A stretch of 16,468 bases of DNA. Origin: an uncultured Cellvibrio sp. Lineage in GTDB: Bacteria > Pseudomonadota > Gammaproteobacteria > Pseudomonadales > Cellvibrionaceae. Location: the NCBI GenBank assembly GCA_937958105.1, contig CALFXJ010000041.1:1-16468 (forward strand), in the 5' to 3' direction. Shown piece after piece: positions 1 to 7,009 of the stretch (positions within the stretch are counted from its first letter, which is position 1; the number at the start of each line of letters is the position of its first letter). The translations under genes were made by a program, and so were the position numbers. The notes below the pieces were generated by a model. It was given only the letters and a program-made list of their open reading frames with translations. It was not told the origin of the DNA and did no database searches.

Positions 1-35
1 TTTGATTGGGGTGTTGAATAAACTTCATCGTTCAT
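1..35 (-). CDS. 5' end of an unidentified protein (partial)
   Basis: The minus strand reads a strong Shine-Dalgarno GGAGG (42-46), six bases, then ATG (33-35) and eleven codons, MNDEVYSTPQS, before the window ends. The spacing and the strength of the ribosome site make a real start likely. Short N-termini with a Tyr-Ser-x-Pro-Gln pattern are common in small bacterial inner-membrane proteins (for example RDD- or DUF805-like families), but eleven residues cannot identify the family, so this is only a hint. Confidence 0.55.
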   Translation of the reverse strand, partial: MNDEVYSTPQS

Positions 36-173
36 ATTTTTCCTCCTTGTTTTTACTTTTTATGCTGTAATTTGACGTATAAAAATTTATCCATAAATTG
101 CTTCGGTGTCGAATAGAAAATTGAAAAATCCCATTGGCACGTCGAGCACCTACAAACGGAAATTCTGATCGCT

Positions 174-284
174 CTAGATTTCGATACCACTAGTATTTAA
201 CGATACTCTAGAAAAATGATTTACTCGCTCGGCTGGTGCGCGCAGCACGCGGTGTAACCGTACAGTGCTTGATTCATTATACAT
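174..284 (-). pseudogene. N-terminal remnant of an SRPBCC/AHSA1-family protein
   Basis: On the minus strand a good ribosome site (AAGGAG, about 292-297) precedes an ATG at 282-284. The 36-codon frame reads MYNESSTVRLHRVLRAPAER, then a short unrelated tail, and stops at 174-176. The stretch STVRLHRVLRAPAERV is the typical first beta-strand and helix of SRPBCC (Aha1/START-like) proteins, which normally run to about 150 residues. Here homology ends after about 22 residues and is replaced by AT-rich sequence with two TCTAGA sites (173-178, 207-212). I read it as a gene broken by a deletion or rearrangement, with its translation start preserved. The family assignment comes from memory of the motif, not from a search. 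Confidence 0.6.
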
Positions 285-442
285 AATGGTCTCCTTGATT
301 TAACTGGTTTGGGATGATTTTCTGTTGTTAACAAATTCTGTAATTACCAGATAGTTACCAGAATAGTCGAATGAGAAGGCATGAAATCGACAGGTTACTG
401 ATCCCTTTTTAAATTTATTTTTATTGCCATGTACCTGACATC

Positions 443-636
443 TTATTGTGCGTCCGTATCCCGCTGCACGATGATATCGGAGATCAATTTCACTGCGATT
501 TTGGGGGCTTTATTTTCGTTGAACAAATAAGGGGCATTGGGTGATGGAAACATCCAGGGTAAGTCCTTATGCCAGGCGTCCTGATCGTCAGCAGCATGAG
601 CCCGCATAAAAGCGTTTGCGACACTCCACACTACAT
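443..636 (-). pseudogene. C-terminal remnant of a glycosidase-like protein (GH10-like)
   Basis: Immediately after the AraC-type gene stops, another minus-strand frame stays open to a TAA at 443-445, giving about 64 residues beyond the regulator. It contains VVWSVAN, then DAWHKDLPWMFPSPNAPYLF, then NENKAPKIAVKLI. This resembles the end of a GH10 catalytic domain, where a VWGVxD strand is followed by a Trp, a PLLFD-like motif and KPA. The open frame could begin at 685, but 637-685 lies inside the regulator, so no independent start is convincing. No upstream part of such an enzyme is present, so if the resemblance is real this is a decayed 3' end. It could also be an unrelated short protein; the assignment is tentative. 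Confidence 0.35.
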
Positions 637-1467
637 CTATACCCCGCGCTCCTGCTTTAGCCACGCCTTCGGCGAAACGCCGCATTGCGATTTAAACGCC
701 CGTGAGAGCGCGGACTCGCTGCCATAGCCCGCTTCTTCTGCAATCAACTTAAGCGATTGCCCGCCCTTCAACCATTTTTGTACCAGGCCGATGCGCCAGC
801 GTTGCAGATAACTCGCGGGCGTTTCTCCCACGGCTTCGCGAAACAGATTTGAAAAAACACTGCGCGACATACCCGCCACCGTTGCAAGTGATTCAACGGT
901 CCATTCTTTTTCCGGCTCCTGATGTATCGCCACAATCGCGCGGCGCAATTGCGGATGCGCAAAACCCGCGAGCAGGCCGACCTGGGCGCTGCCGTTCTCC
1001 ATTAACTGACGCAAGAGTTGAATCAATACCACTTCAAACAACCGATCCAGCAGCGCTTGTCGGCCGCAATTTCTGGCCTCGGCTTCGGCAAACAACAGCG
1101 TCAGTACCGATACGCTGTCGGGCAATTGCGACAGCGGGATGCACACGCAGTCGGGCAGGGCATTGGCGAGAGGATTCGCCGCGCCGCCCTCAAACGCGAT
1201 GTGCGCACACACAAAATCAGCGCCCTGTTTGGCATTTATCACAAACCGGTGTGCAGTGGGGCGCGGGTAAAACAACAAGGTCGGCTCCTGAAGGTCATGG
1301 GCTTTGGTGTTGCCATGCCAGACCTCTGCCTTCCCCTCCTTCAAAAGATGCAATTGGCCGTAAGGGTCTGTGCCGTCCAGCGTGTTAACCCCGCACAGCG
1401 GACCGGACTGAAAGGTGCGGGCACTGACTGAAAAGTGGCCCAACAGGGCAGCGAGTCGATCAACCAT
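637..1467 (-). CDS. AraC-family transcriptional regulator, cupin N-terminal domain
   Basis: This is a 276-residue DNA-binding regulator. The first about 170 residues look like the cupin-type ligand or sensor domain of the AraC subgroup that controls small oxidoreductases and hydrolases (start MVDRLAALLGHFSVSARTF). The last about 100 residues hold the two helix-turn-helix motifs of AraC/XylS proteins, with WTVESLATVAGMSRSVFSNL in the first and LIAEEAGYGSESALSRAF in the second. I chose the ATG at 1465-1467 because the family begins at this point. An upstream in-frame TTG (1495-1497) adds ten residues but has no ribosome site. The gene is divergent from the exported hydrolase, separated by 148 bases, so that hydrolase is its likely target. 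The inducer cannot be read from sequence. Confidence 0.9.
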   Translation of the reverse strand: MVDRLAALLGHFSVSARTFQSGPLCGVNTLDGTDPYGQLHLLKEGKAEVWHGNTKAHDLQEPTLLFYPRPTAHRFVINAKQGADFVCAHIAFEGGAANPLANALPDCVCIPLSQLPDSVSVLTLLFAEAEARNCGRQALLDRLFEVVLIQLLRQLMENGSAQVGLLAGFAHPQLRRAIVAIHQEPEKEWTVESLATVAGMSRSVFSNLFREAVGETPASYLQRWRIGLVQKWLKGGQSLKLIAEEAGYGSESALSRAFKSQCGVSPKAWLKQERGV

Positions 1468-1615
1468 AAAATACGATCCGTCAAAAAATGAAGACAAACT
1501 GTATCAATTCGCATTGGGGATTACTAGACAATGCTCCTCGTCAACACAAAACAGCGTGTACCCAAACCCAACATTTAACTCATTGCCATTTGGCTCATTG
1601 ATAGGAAGCAAAGTC
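1468..1615. promoter_or_regulatory. Divergent control region between the AraC-type gene and the hydrolase
   Basis: These 148 bases must hold promoters for both flanking genes. A direct repeat CTCATTG occurs at 1579-1585 and 1594-1600, 15 bases apart and just upstream of the hydrolase start. AraC-type regulators often bind direct repeats, but this one is short and close to the start codon, so its role is a guess. I see no convincing -35/-10 pair. Confidence 0.3.
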
Positions 1616-2548
1616 ATGAACAAATTTACGCGTACCCTCATCGCCACCTTAGCCGTTGCCGCGTTGCCGCTCGTCTCTATCGCTGCGGAGGCATCAAGCA
1701 AGGTTGTCCGTACCGCCAGCACCGTCACCACGCAAGACGGCGTCGAGCTGTACTACAAAGACTGGGGTCCCAAAAATGGTCAGGTCGTGATGCTCAGCCA
1801 CGGCTGGCCGCTCAACGCCGACAGCTGGGAATCACAGATGCAATTCCTCGCCGAGAGAGGCTACCGCGTCATCGCCCACGACCGCCGTGGCCATGGCCGT
1901 TCAAGCCAGCCCTGGGACGGTAACGACATGGACCATTACGCCGACGATTTATCCGCTGTGATCAAAGCCCTTAATGTGAAAGATGTGACCTTGGTAGGTT
2001 TCTCGACCGGCGGCGGCGAAGTTGCACGCTACATCGGTCGGCACGGCACCAGGCTCGTGAAAAAAGCCGCACTGATCAGCGCCGTGCCGCCGATCATGCT
2101 GAAGACTGAGTGGAATCCCAATGGTGTACCTATGTCTGTGTTTGATGGTTTACGCGAAGCCTCAAACAAAGATCGCTCGCAACTGTATCTGGACATCGCC
2201 TCCGGCCCTTTCTTTGGGTTTAATCGTGAAGGCGCCAAACCCTCGCAAGGCATGATTCAATCTTTCTGGAGACAAGGCATGGTGGCCGGTGCAAAAAATA
2301 CCTACGACTCCATTGCGGCCTTTTCAGCTACGGATTTCAGAGAAGACCTGGCGAAATTCGATGTGCCGACCCTGGTTGTTCACGGTGATGATGATCAAAT
2401 CGTACCGATTGAAACCACCGGCAAAGCCTCAGCCGCATTGATCAAAAACTCAAAACTGATCATCTACAAAGGCGCCCCGCACGGATTGGCGGATACGCAT
2501 AAGGAACAGTTGAATCAGGATTTGTTGAATTTTTTGCAGGCTAAATAA
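1616..2548 (+). CDS. Exported alpha/beta hydrolase, non-heme haloperoxidase type
   Basis: This is a 310-residue alpha/beta-hydrolase. Residues 1-25 (MNKFTRTLIATLAVAALPLV, then SIAAEA) form a signal peptide, so the enzyme should be periplasmic or secreted. The core has SHGWPLNADSW (61-71; oxyanion region), AHDRRGHGRSS (87-97), the nucleophile elbow GFSTGGG (128-134, Ser130), HGDDDQIVP (256-264, catalytic Asp probably 260) and GAPHG (286-290, His289). These are hallmarks of the metal-free chloroperoxidase/arylesterase group. Most members are cytoplasmic and have GHS at the elbow; here it is GFS. The ATG at 1616 follows AGGAAG and starts exactly at the signal peptide. A frame open from 1415 has no better start and overlaps the divergent gene. 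The natural substrate is unknown; an ester or a peroxide reaction with acetate are family possibilities. Confidence 0.9.
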   Translation: MNKFTRTLIATLAVAALPLVSIAAEASSKVVRTASTVTTQDGVELYYKDWGPKNGQVVMLSHGWPLNADSWESQMQFLAERGYRVIAHDRRGHGRSSQPWDGNDMDHYADDLSAVIKALNVKDVTLVGFSTGGGEVARYIGRHGTRLVKKAALISAVPPIMLKTEWNPNGVPMSVFDGLREASNKDRSQLYLDIASGPFFGFNREGAKPSQGMIQSFWRQGMVAGAKNTYDSIAAFSATDFREDLAKFDVPTLVVHGDDDQIVPIETTGKASAALIKNSKLIIYKGAPHGLADTHKEQLNQDLLNFLQAK

Positions 2549-2565
2549 TGAGGCGGGTGTAAACG

Positions 2566-2597
2566 AAAAAGCCGGGGCGAAAGCTCCGGCTTTTTTT
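2566..2597 (+). terminator. Rho-independent terminator after the hydrolase
   Basis: An eight-pair stem (2571-2578 with 2583-2590, one G-U pair) closes on a GAAA tetraloop and is followed by seven T (2591-2597). Five A precede it (2566-2570), so it may also work on the minus strand for the ABC remnant transcript. It lies 18 bases after the hydrolase stop codon. Confidence 0.92.
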
Positions 2598-2634
2598 GCT
2601 AAATGAGCAGGTCAACCGATGAGTATAGGCTGTA

Positions 2635-2943
2635 TCAGGTTACACCCAGCTCGCGCAATATATCGTCCCCCAGGGTGATTAGATCCAGATCAGATAATTT
2701 TCGTGGATGGGGACGCGGCACACTAAATACTTTCTGAATGTGCGTGGGTCTGGGCGAGAGCACCACAACACGATCAGCCAGATGTACTGCTTCTTCCACA
2801 TCGTGCGTAATGAGAATAACGGTGTGTTTTTCTTTATCCAGAATGCGGCGCAACTCGGTACGAATACGCAGGCTCATCAGCGCATCCGGCGCGGAAAAGG
2901 GTTCGTCCATATATAAAATTTCCGGCTTAACCGCTAAAGCGCG
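2635..2943 (-). pseudogene. C-terminal remnant of an ABC-transporter ATPase (SsuB/TauB/NrtD-like)
   Basis: The minus-strand frame begins abruptly with RALAVKPEILYMDEPFSAPD (Walker B region and D-loop), continues through the H-loop ITHDVEEAVHLADRVVVLS, and ends with an intact C-terminus and TGA at 2635-2637, about 103 residues in all. Walker A, Q-loop and the LSGGQ signature, which should lie upstream, are absent: the frame runs straight into the hairpin after the galactosidase gene. The D-loop reads SAPD where the family has SALD. The C-terminal pattern fits the nitrate/sulfonate/taurine importer group. It cannot bind ATP and has no start of its own, so it is a truncated gene. Confidence 0.85.
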
Positions 2944-2951
2944 GGGGAAAG

Positions 2952-2974
2952 CTGAGCCGGCATTGCCGGCTCAG
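2952..2974 (-). terminator. Hairpin after the alpha-galactosidase gene, probable terminator
   Basis: A perfect ten-pair stem, CTGAGCCGGC with GCCGGCTCAG, closes on a three-base loop, 13 bases past the stop codon at 2988. On the minus strand only three T follow, so intrinsic termination may be weak, or the hairpin may mainly protect the mRNA 3' end. It sits exactly where the ABC remnant loses its homology. Confidence 0.6.
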
Positions 2975-2987
2975 GTCAAACAGATAA

Positions 2988-4214
2988 TTAACGCGGAGTT
3001 AATCTGATCATCACCACATCATGCGCGGGGATTTTCAGTTGCAGGGGTTTGGTGGTATCGCCTTTGTTGCCTTTCCACAGGTCTACCCAGTTGAAGGTTT
3101 GTTTTCTGAAGTCGATGTAGTGGTTAAAGATATCGTCTTTCAGTTCGTAGTAGTGCAACCAGTCGTGGGTGTAGTTGAGGCTGGTGTTGCCGCGGTTCAG
3201 GAACAGGAAGGCCCATTCTTTATTTTCCAGCGGTTTGGCAAATACCATCAGATTTTCGCCGTGGATGTATTTCATAGCCTGCACGCCGAGTTTGTCCTGG
3301 TTTACGGCGATGACTTGTTTGTTGGTGAGAATTCTGCGCGTGGTGTCGGACATGTTGCGCAGGTCGTTGCCGGCGATCAGTGGTGAGTTCATGATGGCCC
3401 AGAGCGAGAAGTGTGAGCGGTCCTGGGCTTCGGTCATGCCGTTGCCTACTTCCATCATGTCCATGTCGTTCCAGTGGCCGGGGCCGGAATATTTGCGCAG
3501 CTTGTCCTGCTTGTCGAGGATGGGCAGCACGCCCCAGGATGACCAGGAGCCATGGTTGAGTTCGCAGTCCCAGCAGGGGTAGATGTCGCCAGTGGTGCGC
3601 CAGGCGTGGCCGATGTCTTTGGCCCAGTCCCAGGGTTTGTTATCGCCCCATTCGCAGATGCTGAACAGGATCGGGCGGCCAGCTTTGTGCAACGCATCGC
3701 GCATGGTGGTGTAGGCGCCGATGGGGTTGATGTTTTCGGTATCGCACCAGTCGTATTTCAGGTAGTCGATGCCCCACTCGGCGTAGGTGAGCGCGTCCTG
3801 ATATTCATGTCCGCGGCTGCCGGGGTAGCCGGCGCAGGTGGTGTTGCCTGCGTCGGAGTAGATACCGATCTTCAAACCTTTGGAGTGAACGTAATCGGCC
3901 AGTGCTTTCATGCCGGAAGGAAAACGCTCTTTGTTGACCTGGATCCTGCCGTCTTTATCGCGCTCACCGTGCCAGCAGTCATCAATGTTGATGTATTCGT
4001 ATCCGGCATCTTTCATTCCGGTTTTTACCATGGCGTCGGCCATTTCGCGAATCAGCTTTTCGTCGACTTCGCAGGCGAAGGTGTTCCAGCTGTTCCAGCC
4101 CAGCGGTGGCGTCAGGCCGAGTTGCTCAAACTTTTTGGCTGAAGCACTGGTACTGAAGGCAAAGGCAATCAACGCTGCTGACAGCAGCGCTGCGTTTTTT
4201 AAAAAGCGAAGCAT
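2988..4214 (-). CDS. aga27A: Alpha-galactosidase, GH27 (secreted)
   Basis: A retaining alpha-galactosidase of 408 residues that should remove alpha-1,6-galactose branches from galactomannan or its oligosaccharides. Residues 1-26 are a signal peptide ending in SASA, so the enzyme works outside the cytoplasm. The GH27 barrel begins with LGLTPPLGWNSWNTFACEV, continues with NIDDCW (76-81), has the nucleophile in YLKYDWCD (Asp155) and the acid/base in WRTTGD (Asp210), then PGHWNDMDMMEVG. The C-terminal beta domain follows from about 310. I chose the ATG at 4212-4214: it has a GAGGAAAG ribosome site and starts at the signal peptide, whereas an upstream in-frame extension is AT-rich and lacks one. 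It lies downstream of man5A, but a terminator separates the two, so it may have its own promoter. The arrangement resembles Cellvibrio mixtus aga27A. Confidence 0.95.
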   Translation of the reverse strand: MLRFLKNAALLSAALIAFAFSTSASAKKFEQLGLTPPLGWNSWNTFACEVDEKLIREMADAMVKTGMKDAGYEYINIDDCWHGERDKDGRIQVNKERFPSGMKALADYVHSKGLKIGIYSDAGNTTCAGYPGSRGHEYQDALTYAEWGIDYLKYDWCDTENINPIGAYTTMRDALHKAGRPILFSICEWGDNKPWDWAKDIGHAWRTTGDIYPCWDCELNHGSWSSWGVLPILDKQDKLRKYSGPGHWNDMDMMEVGNGMTEAQDRSHFSLWAIMNSPLIAGNDLRNMSDTTRRILTNKQVIAVNQDKLGVQAMKYIHGENLMVFAKPLENKEWAFLFLNRGNTSLNYTHDWLHYYELKDDIFNHYIDFRKQTFNWVDLWKGNKGDTTKPLQLKIPAHDVVMIRLTPR

Positions 4215-4251
4215 GAGACTTTCCTCTTTTGTCGTTATAAATTTAATGGCA

Positions 4252-4286
4252 ATCAAAATATTACTAATCATATTAATTATTTTGAT
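4252..4286. repeat. AT-rich inverted repeat upstream of the galactosidase gene
   Basis: The arms ATCAAAATA (4252-4260) and TATTTTGAT (4278-4286) are perfect inverted copies around a 17-base AT-rich spacer, 38 bases upstream of the start codon. It could be a regulator site or a weak hairpin in the leader. It does not resemble the TGTAACCGRTTAC sites found elsewhere in the locus. Confidence 0.4.
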
Positions 4287-4290
4287 GCTT

Positions 4291-4320
4291 AAAAAACCGC
4301 AACAGACGTTACGGTTTTTA
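4291..4320 (-). terminator. Terminator between man5A and aga27A
   Basis: Arms AAAAACCG (4292-4299) and CGGTTTTT (4312-4319) pair, with three more pairs inside beyond one mismatch (AAC with GTT), closing on AGAC. On the minus strand it follows the man5A stop by ten bases and ends in six T. The symmetric A and T runs suggest that it works in both directions. It would separate aga27A from the upstream operon or reduce its expression. Confidence 0.75.
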
Positions 4321-4328
4321 ATGCGGAA

Positions 4329-5729
4329 TTATTTTTTGGTGTTGATTTCTTTCATGGAATCCGCGTGCGCTTTGATGATGGCCAGGGTGCTGGTGTCCAC
4401 ATCAAAGATTGAGTTAAGACCTTGTGGTTCCTGTGGTGGGTCGCCAACAAAATCGTCGCCTTCTTTCCACATGAAGTCTGCGTTTTCGGTGCGGCCATAG
4501 CCACCCCATGCCCAGAAGTTCATGCCCGCAATAGCGTCACCGGCTCCGGCGCGCACGCGCAGCATGTTAAACACTTCGGCATAAAAGCGGTCGCGGTATT
4601 CGGTGGTGGAATCAAGCTTGAAGCTGCCACCGTCGCGCTCAATACCGAACTCTTCCAGCACGATCGGTTTGTTCATGCTGTTGGCCACTTCAATGTGCTG
4701 GTTGATGTAGTTTCTGGCTTTCTCCAGCGCAGGCTCGAAGGTTTCCTCTGCCTTGGTAGCGTCGTACCAGCTCCAGTTCTTTATCCACATGTGGAACGTC
4801 AGGTAGTCCACGTACTCACTCTTGTGCGATTCAACAAACAGATCGATATCACCCAGCGTGCCCATGGCGCCTTCGTTGCCGGTGCTCACCAGTTGATTGG
4901 GTGCGAGTTCGCTGATGTATTTTGAGGTTTCGTGAATCCAGTTTTTGAAGGCTTCAAAATGTGGACGACCTTCGGCGTCGCTGCCCGGGCGCGGTTCGTT
5001 GGCCAGCTGCCAGGACATGATAGTAGGGTCTTCGCTGTAGCGTTTGCCGTTGATGGTGTTGGTGCGGGTAATGATCGCTTTGATAACGTCGCGATACAGC
5101 TTCTGCGCTTCTTCGATACGGTAGAAGGTCGCGGAGTTTTCCATGAACGGATTCCATTCATTGGTAACGTCCGGGTCGAATACTGGCTTACCGGTAAACC
5201 AGGATACGTACTGCGACATGCCGCCGGACCATTGCCAGAAGTTGTTGAGGTACAGCACAGCGGTCATGTCGCGCTTGGCCATTTCATCCAGCAGAAAATC
5301 CATTCCCGCCAGCAGCGTCTCGTCATATTCACCAGGCGCTTTGAGGATGGCCGGACGCACCGCGCGCATCAGTTCGCTGCTTTCTGACACTGCCAGTACA
5401 CGCAGGTTGTTGATGCCGGTTTGCTTTAACAGATCCAGTTCTTTGATCAGACGCTCGCGGTCACCCACTGCTCCGGCAGAACCCAGGTAGCCGCCGTACC
5501 AGAAGTTGGTGCCGATGATGTAATAGGGTTCGCCGTTGCGCAGGAATTTGTTGTTTTCTACCGTCACGAACTGGCTGTTGGTTTCTGCCGGTTCTGCCGG
5601 GTCCTGCAGCGCTGGTGATACCACCTGCGCACTGTCTGCCGGTGCGGTTGCTTCCTGTTTGCTACAGCCCAGCAGCAGTGCCGTACACAGCACTGCCAGG
5701 AATGCGAAATTGTTATTGATCTTTTTCAT
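4329..5729 (-). CDS. man5A: GH5 exo-beta-mannosidase, lipoprotein
   Basis: A 466-residue GH5 enzyme expected to release mannose from the ends of manno-oligosaccharides. The N-terminus is a lipoprotein signal with lipobox LLLGC (Cys22), followed by a flexible Ala/Pro/Glu-rich linker to about residue 53, so the enzyme is membrane-anchored. The (beta/alpha)8 barrel shows NNLRVLA (107-113), LNNFWQWSGG (161-170), the acid/base in SWQLANEP (Glu245) and the nucleophile in VLEEFG (Glu360). The spacing of 115 residues equals that I recall for Cellvibrio mixtus Man5A (Glu215 and Glu330), an exo-mannosidase of subfamily 7. Endo-mannanase activity cannot be excluded from sequence alone. GAGGTG five bases before ATG sets the start. 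It follows the epimerase gene by 34 bases, in one operon with it. Confidence 0.92.
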   Translation of the reverse strand: MKKINNNFAFLAVLCTALLLGCSKQEATAPADSAQVVSPALQDPAEPAETNSQFVTVENNKFLRNGEPYYIIGTNFWYGGYLGSAGAVGDRERLIKELDLLKQTGINNLRVLAVSESSELMRAVRPAILKAPGEYDETLLAGMDFLLDEMAKRDMTAVLYLNNFWQWSGGMSQYVSWFTGKPVFDPDVTNEWNPFMENSATFYRIEEAQKLYRDVIKAIITRTNTINGKRYSEDPTIMSWQLANEPRPGSDAEGRPHFEAFKNWIHETSKYISELAPNQLVSTGNEGAMGTLGDIDLFVESHKSEYVDYLTFHMWIKNWSWYDATKAEETFEPALEKARNYINQHIEVANSMNKPIVLEEFGIERDGGSFKLDSTTEYRDRFYAEVFNMLRVRAGAGDAIAGMNFWAWGGYGRTENADFMWKEGDDFVGDPPQEPQGLNSIFDVDTSTLAIIKAHADSMKEINTKK

Positions 5730-5763
5730 TGATTCACCTCACTGGAGCGGAATCGTCGTCGGA

Positions 5764-7005
5764 CTATTCCATCTTTTTTATAAAATTAATTGCTTCCAAC
5801 ATCGCACGACCGTTGTGGTACGGGCCCTTCCAGAAGCCGACCTTATAAGCCTCTTCGTGGTGATCTGTGTCCAGTGTGGACAACCAGAGCCACTCACCAT
5901 GCCGGGTATCACGCTGATATTTCTTGATGAAGGCCCAGACATTTTTTGCCGCCACCAGATAACGTTCGTCGCGGGTCAGGGTGTAGACATTGAGAAAGCC
6001 CACCAGTGCCTCGGCCTGAACCCACCAGACACGCTCCGTTAATTTTTTACCGGAAGCAAAGTCGAAGGCATCCATGACTTCGCCGTGATCGCCCATGGCT
6101 TCCTGCAGGGTGACATCGGCCAGGGCGATGATGCTCGGCGTTATCTGATCCGTGACCTGCGGATCGTTCAGCGAGTTCAGCGCTTTTGAGAGCAGCCAGC
6201 TGCATTCGATGTCGTGGCCATAGGTGAAGCCGGGCGAGAAATCCTGCCAGGTTTCATCCAGGAACATGCGCAGGTGACCGGTCTCCCTGTTGATCAGGTA
6301 TTTATCGAAACAATCGATGTTGTAACGCAACGCCTGTTTGATAACCTCGGTAGGCCTGGCTTTATGCAACGTGGTGTAGGCTTCGAGCACGTGCAGATGC
6401 GTGTTCATGCTCTTGGGATAATTCAGATCCTTATCGCTCAGGCGCACATCATCCATCTTGCCCCACTGACGGTCGAAGGCTTCAAAGTAACCTCCATGTA
6501 CGCGGTCAACGGTTTTTTCTTCGAGCAATGCAAAGCAATCCAGCGCATGCACCATGGCTTGCTCATCGCCGGTGAGTTTGTAATACGAACAGAGCGCATA
6601 CACCGCAAAGGCCTGAGCGTAGGTTTGTTTTTTGGTATTGACGGGTTGGCCCTGCGCATCCAGCTCCCAATAGACACCACCGAATTCCTTATCGAGAAAA
6701 TAATCCACCAGATACCCATACGCGCGCTCTGCCGCTGTGCGGTATTCTGGCTTATCGATCACTGCTGCCACTTCACTGAAGAACCACAGGATGCGGGTAT
6801 TGAGTACGATGCCTTTAGTCGCGCTTCTGATCGGTGAGTTGTCGGGACGGATTTCACCGTAGAATCCGCCCTGTTCGCGATCAATCGCGTGAGTGATCCA
6901 CCAGTCACCAATGGCCACCAGCTCCTGCTGAAATTCCGCATTGAGTTCAGCGGCAGAGATGCCTTCATTCAGGTTTGGATGGCGTTGCAAGCTCCCGTCA
7001 ATCAT
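5764..7005 (-). CDS. epi: Cellobiose/mannobiose 2-epimerase (AGE superfamily)
   Basis: A 413-residue (alpha/alpha)6-barrel enzyme expected to epimerise the reducing glucose or mannose of beta-1,4 disaccharides, here turning mannobiose into mannosylglucose. It has no signal peptide, so it is cytoplasmic. Visible family motifs are GIVLNTRILWFFS, MNTHLHVLEAY (His203, His205), FTYGHDIECSWLL (His264, Glu267), WWVQAEALVGF (Glu332) and GPYHNGRA (His397). His264, Glu267 and His397 match the spacing of the essential His/Glu/His of Ruminococcus albus cellobiose 2-epimerase. The ATG at 7003-7005 lies four bases after the GH130 stop (TGATGTGATG across the junction), with only a weak ribosome site, so translation is probably coupled. 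A GTG one codon earlier is an alternative start. I recall the Cellvibrio mixtus homologue as Epi. Activity on free mannose is also possible. Confidence 0.92.
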   Translation of the reverse strand: MIDGSLQRHPNLNEGISAAELNAEFQQELVAIGDWWITHAIDREQGGFYGEIRPDNSPIRSATKGIVLNTRILWFFSEVAAVIDKPEYRTAAERAYGYLVDYFLDKEFGGVYWELDAQGQPVNTKKQTYAQAFAVYALCSYYKLTGDEQAMVHALDCFALLEEKTVDRVHGGYFEAFDRQWGKMDDVRLSDKDLNYPKSMNTHLHVLEAYTTLHKARPTEVIKQALRYNIDCFDKYLINRETGHLRMFLDETWQDFSPGFTYGHDIECSWLLSKALNSLNDPQVTDQITPSIIALADVTLQEAMGDHGEVMDAFDFASGKKLTERVWWVQAEALVGFLNVYTLTRDERYLVAAKNVWAFIKKYQRDTRHGEWLWLSTLDTDHHEEAYKVGFWKGPYHNGRAMLEAINFIKKME

Positions 7006-7009
7006 CACA

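Noticed and set aside
250..265. GTGTAACCGTACA as a further LacI-type operator
   Set aside because: Only the left half matches and it lies within the codons of the SRPBCC remnant (VRLHR).
1415..1615. N-terminal extension of the exported hydrolase
   Set aside because: It would overlap the divergent regulator gene and hide the signal peptide; AGGAAG precedes the ATG at 1616.
3552..4142. Plus-strand open frame antisense to the GH27 gene
   Set aside because: Low-complexity Val/Ala/Gly-rich translation, no ribosome site, and the minus strand is a complete GH27 enzyme.
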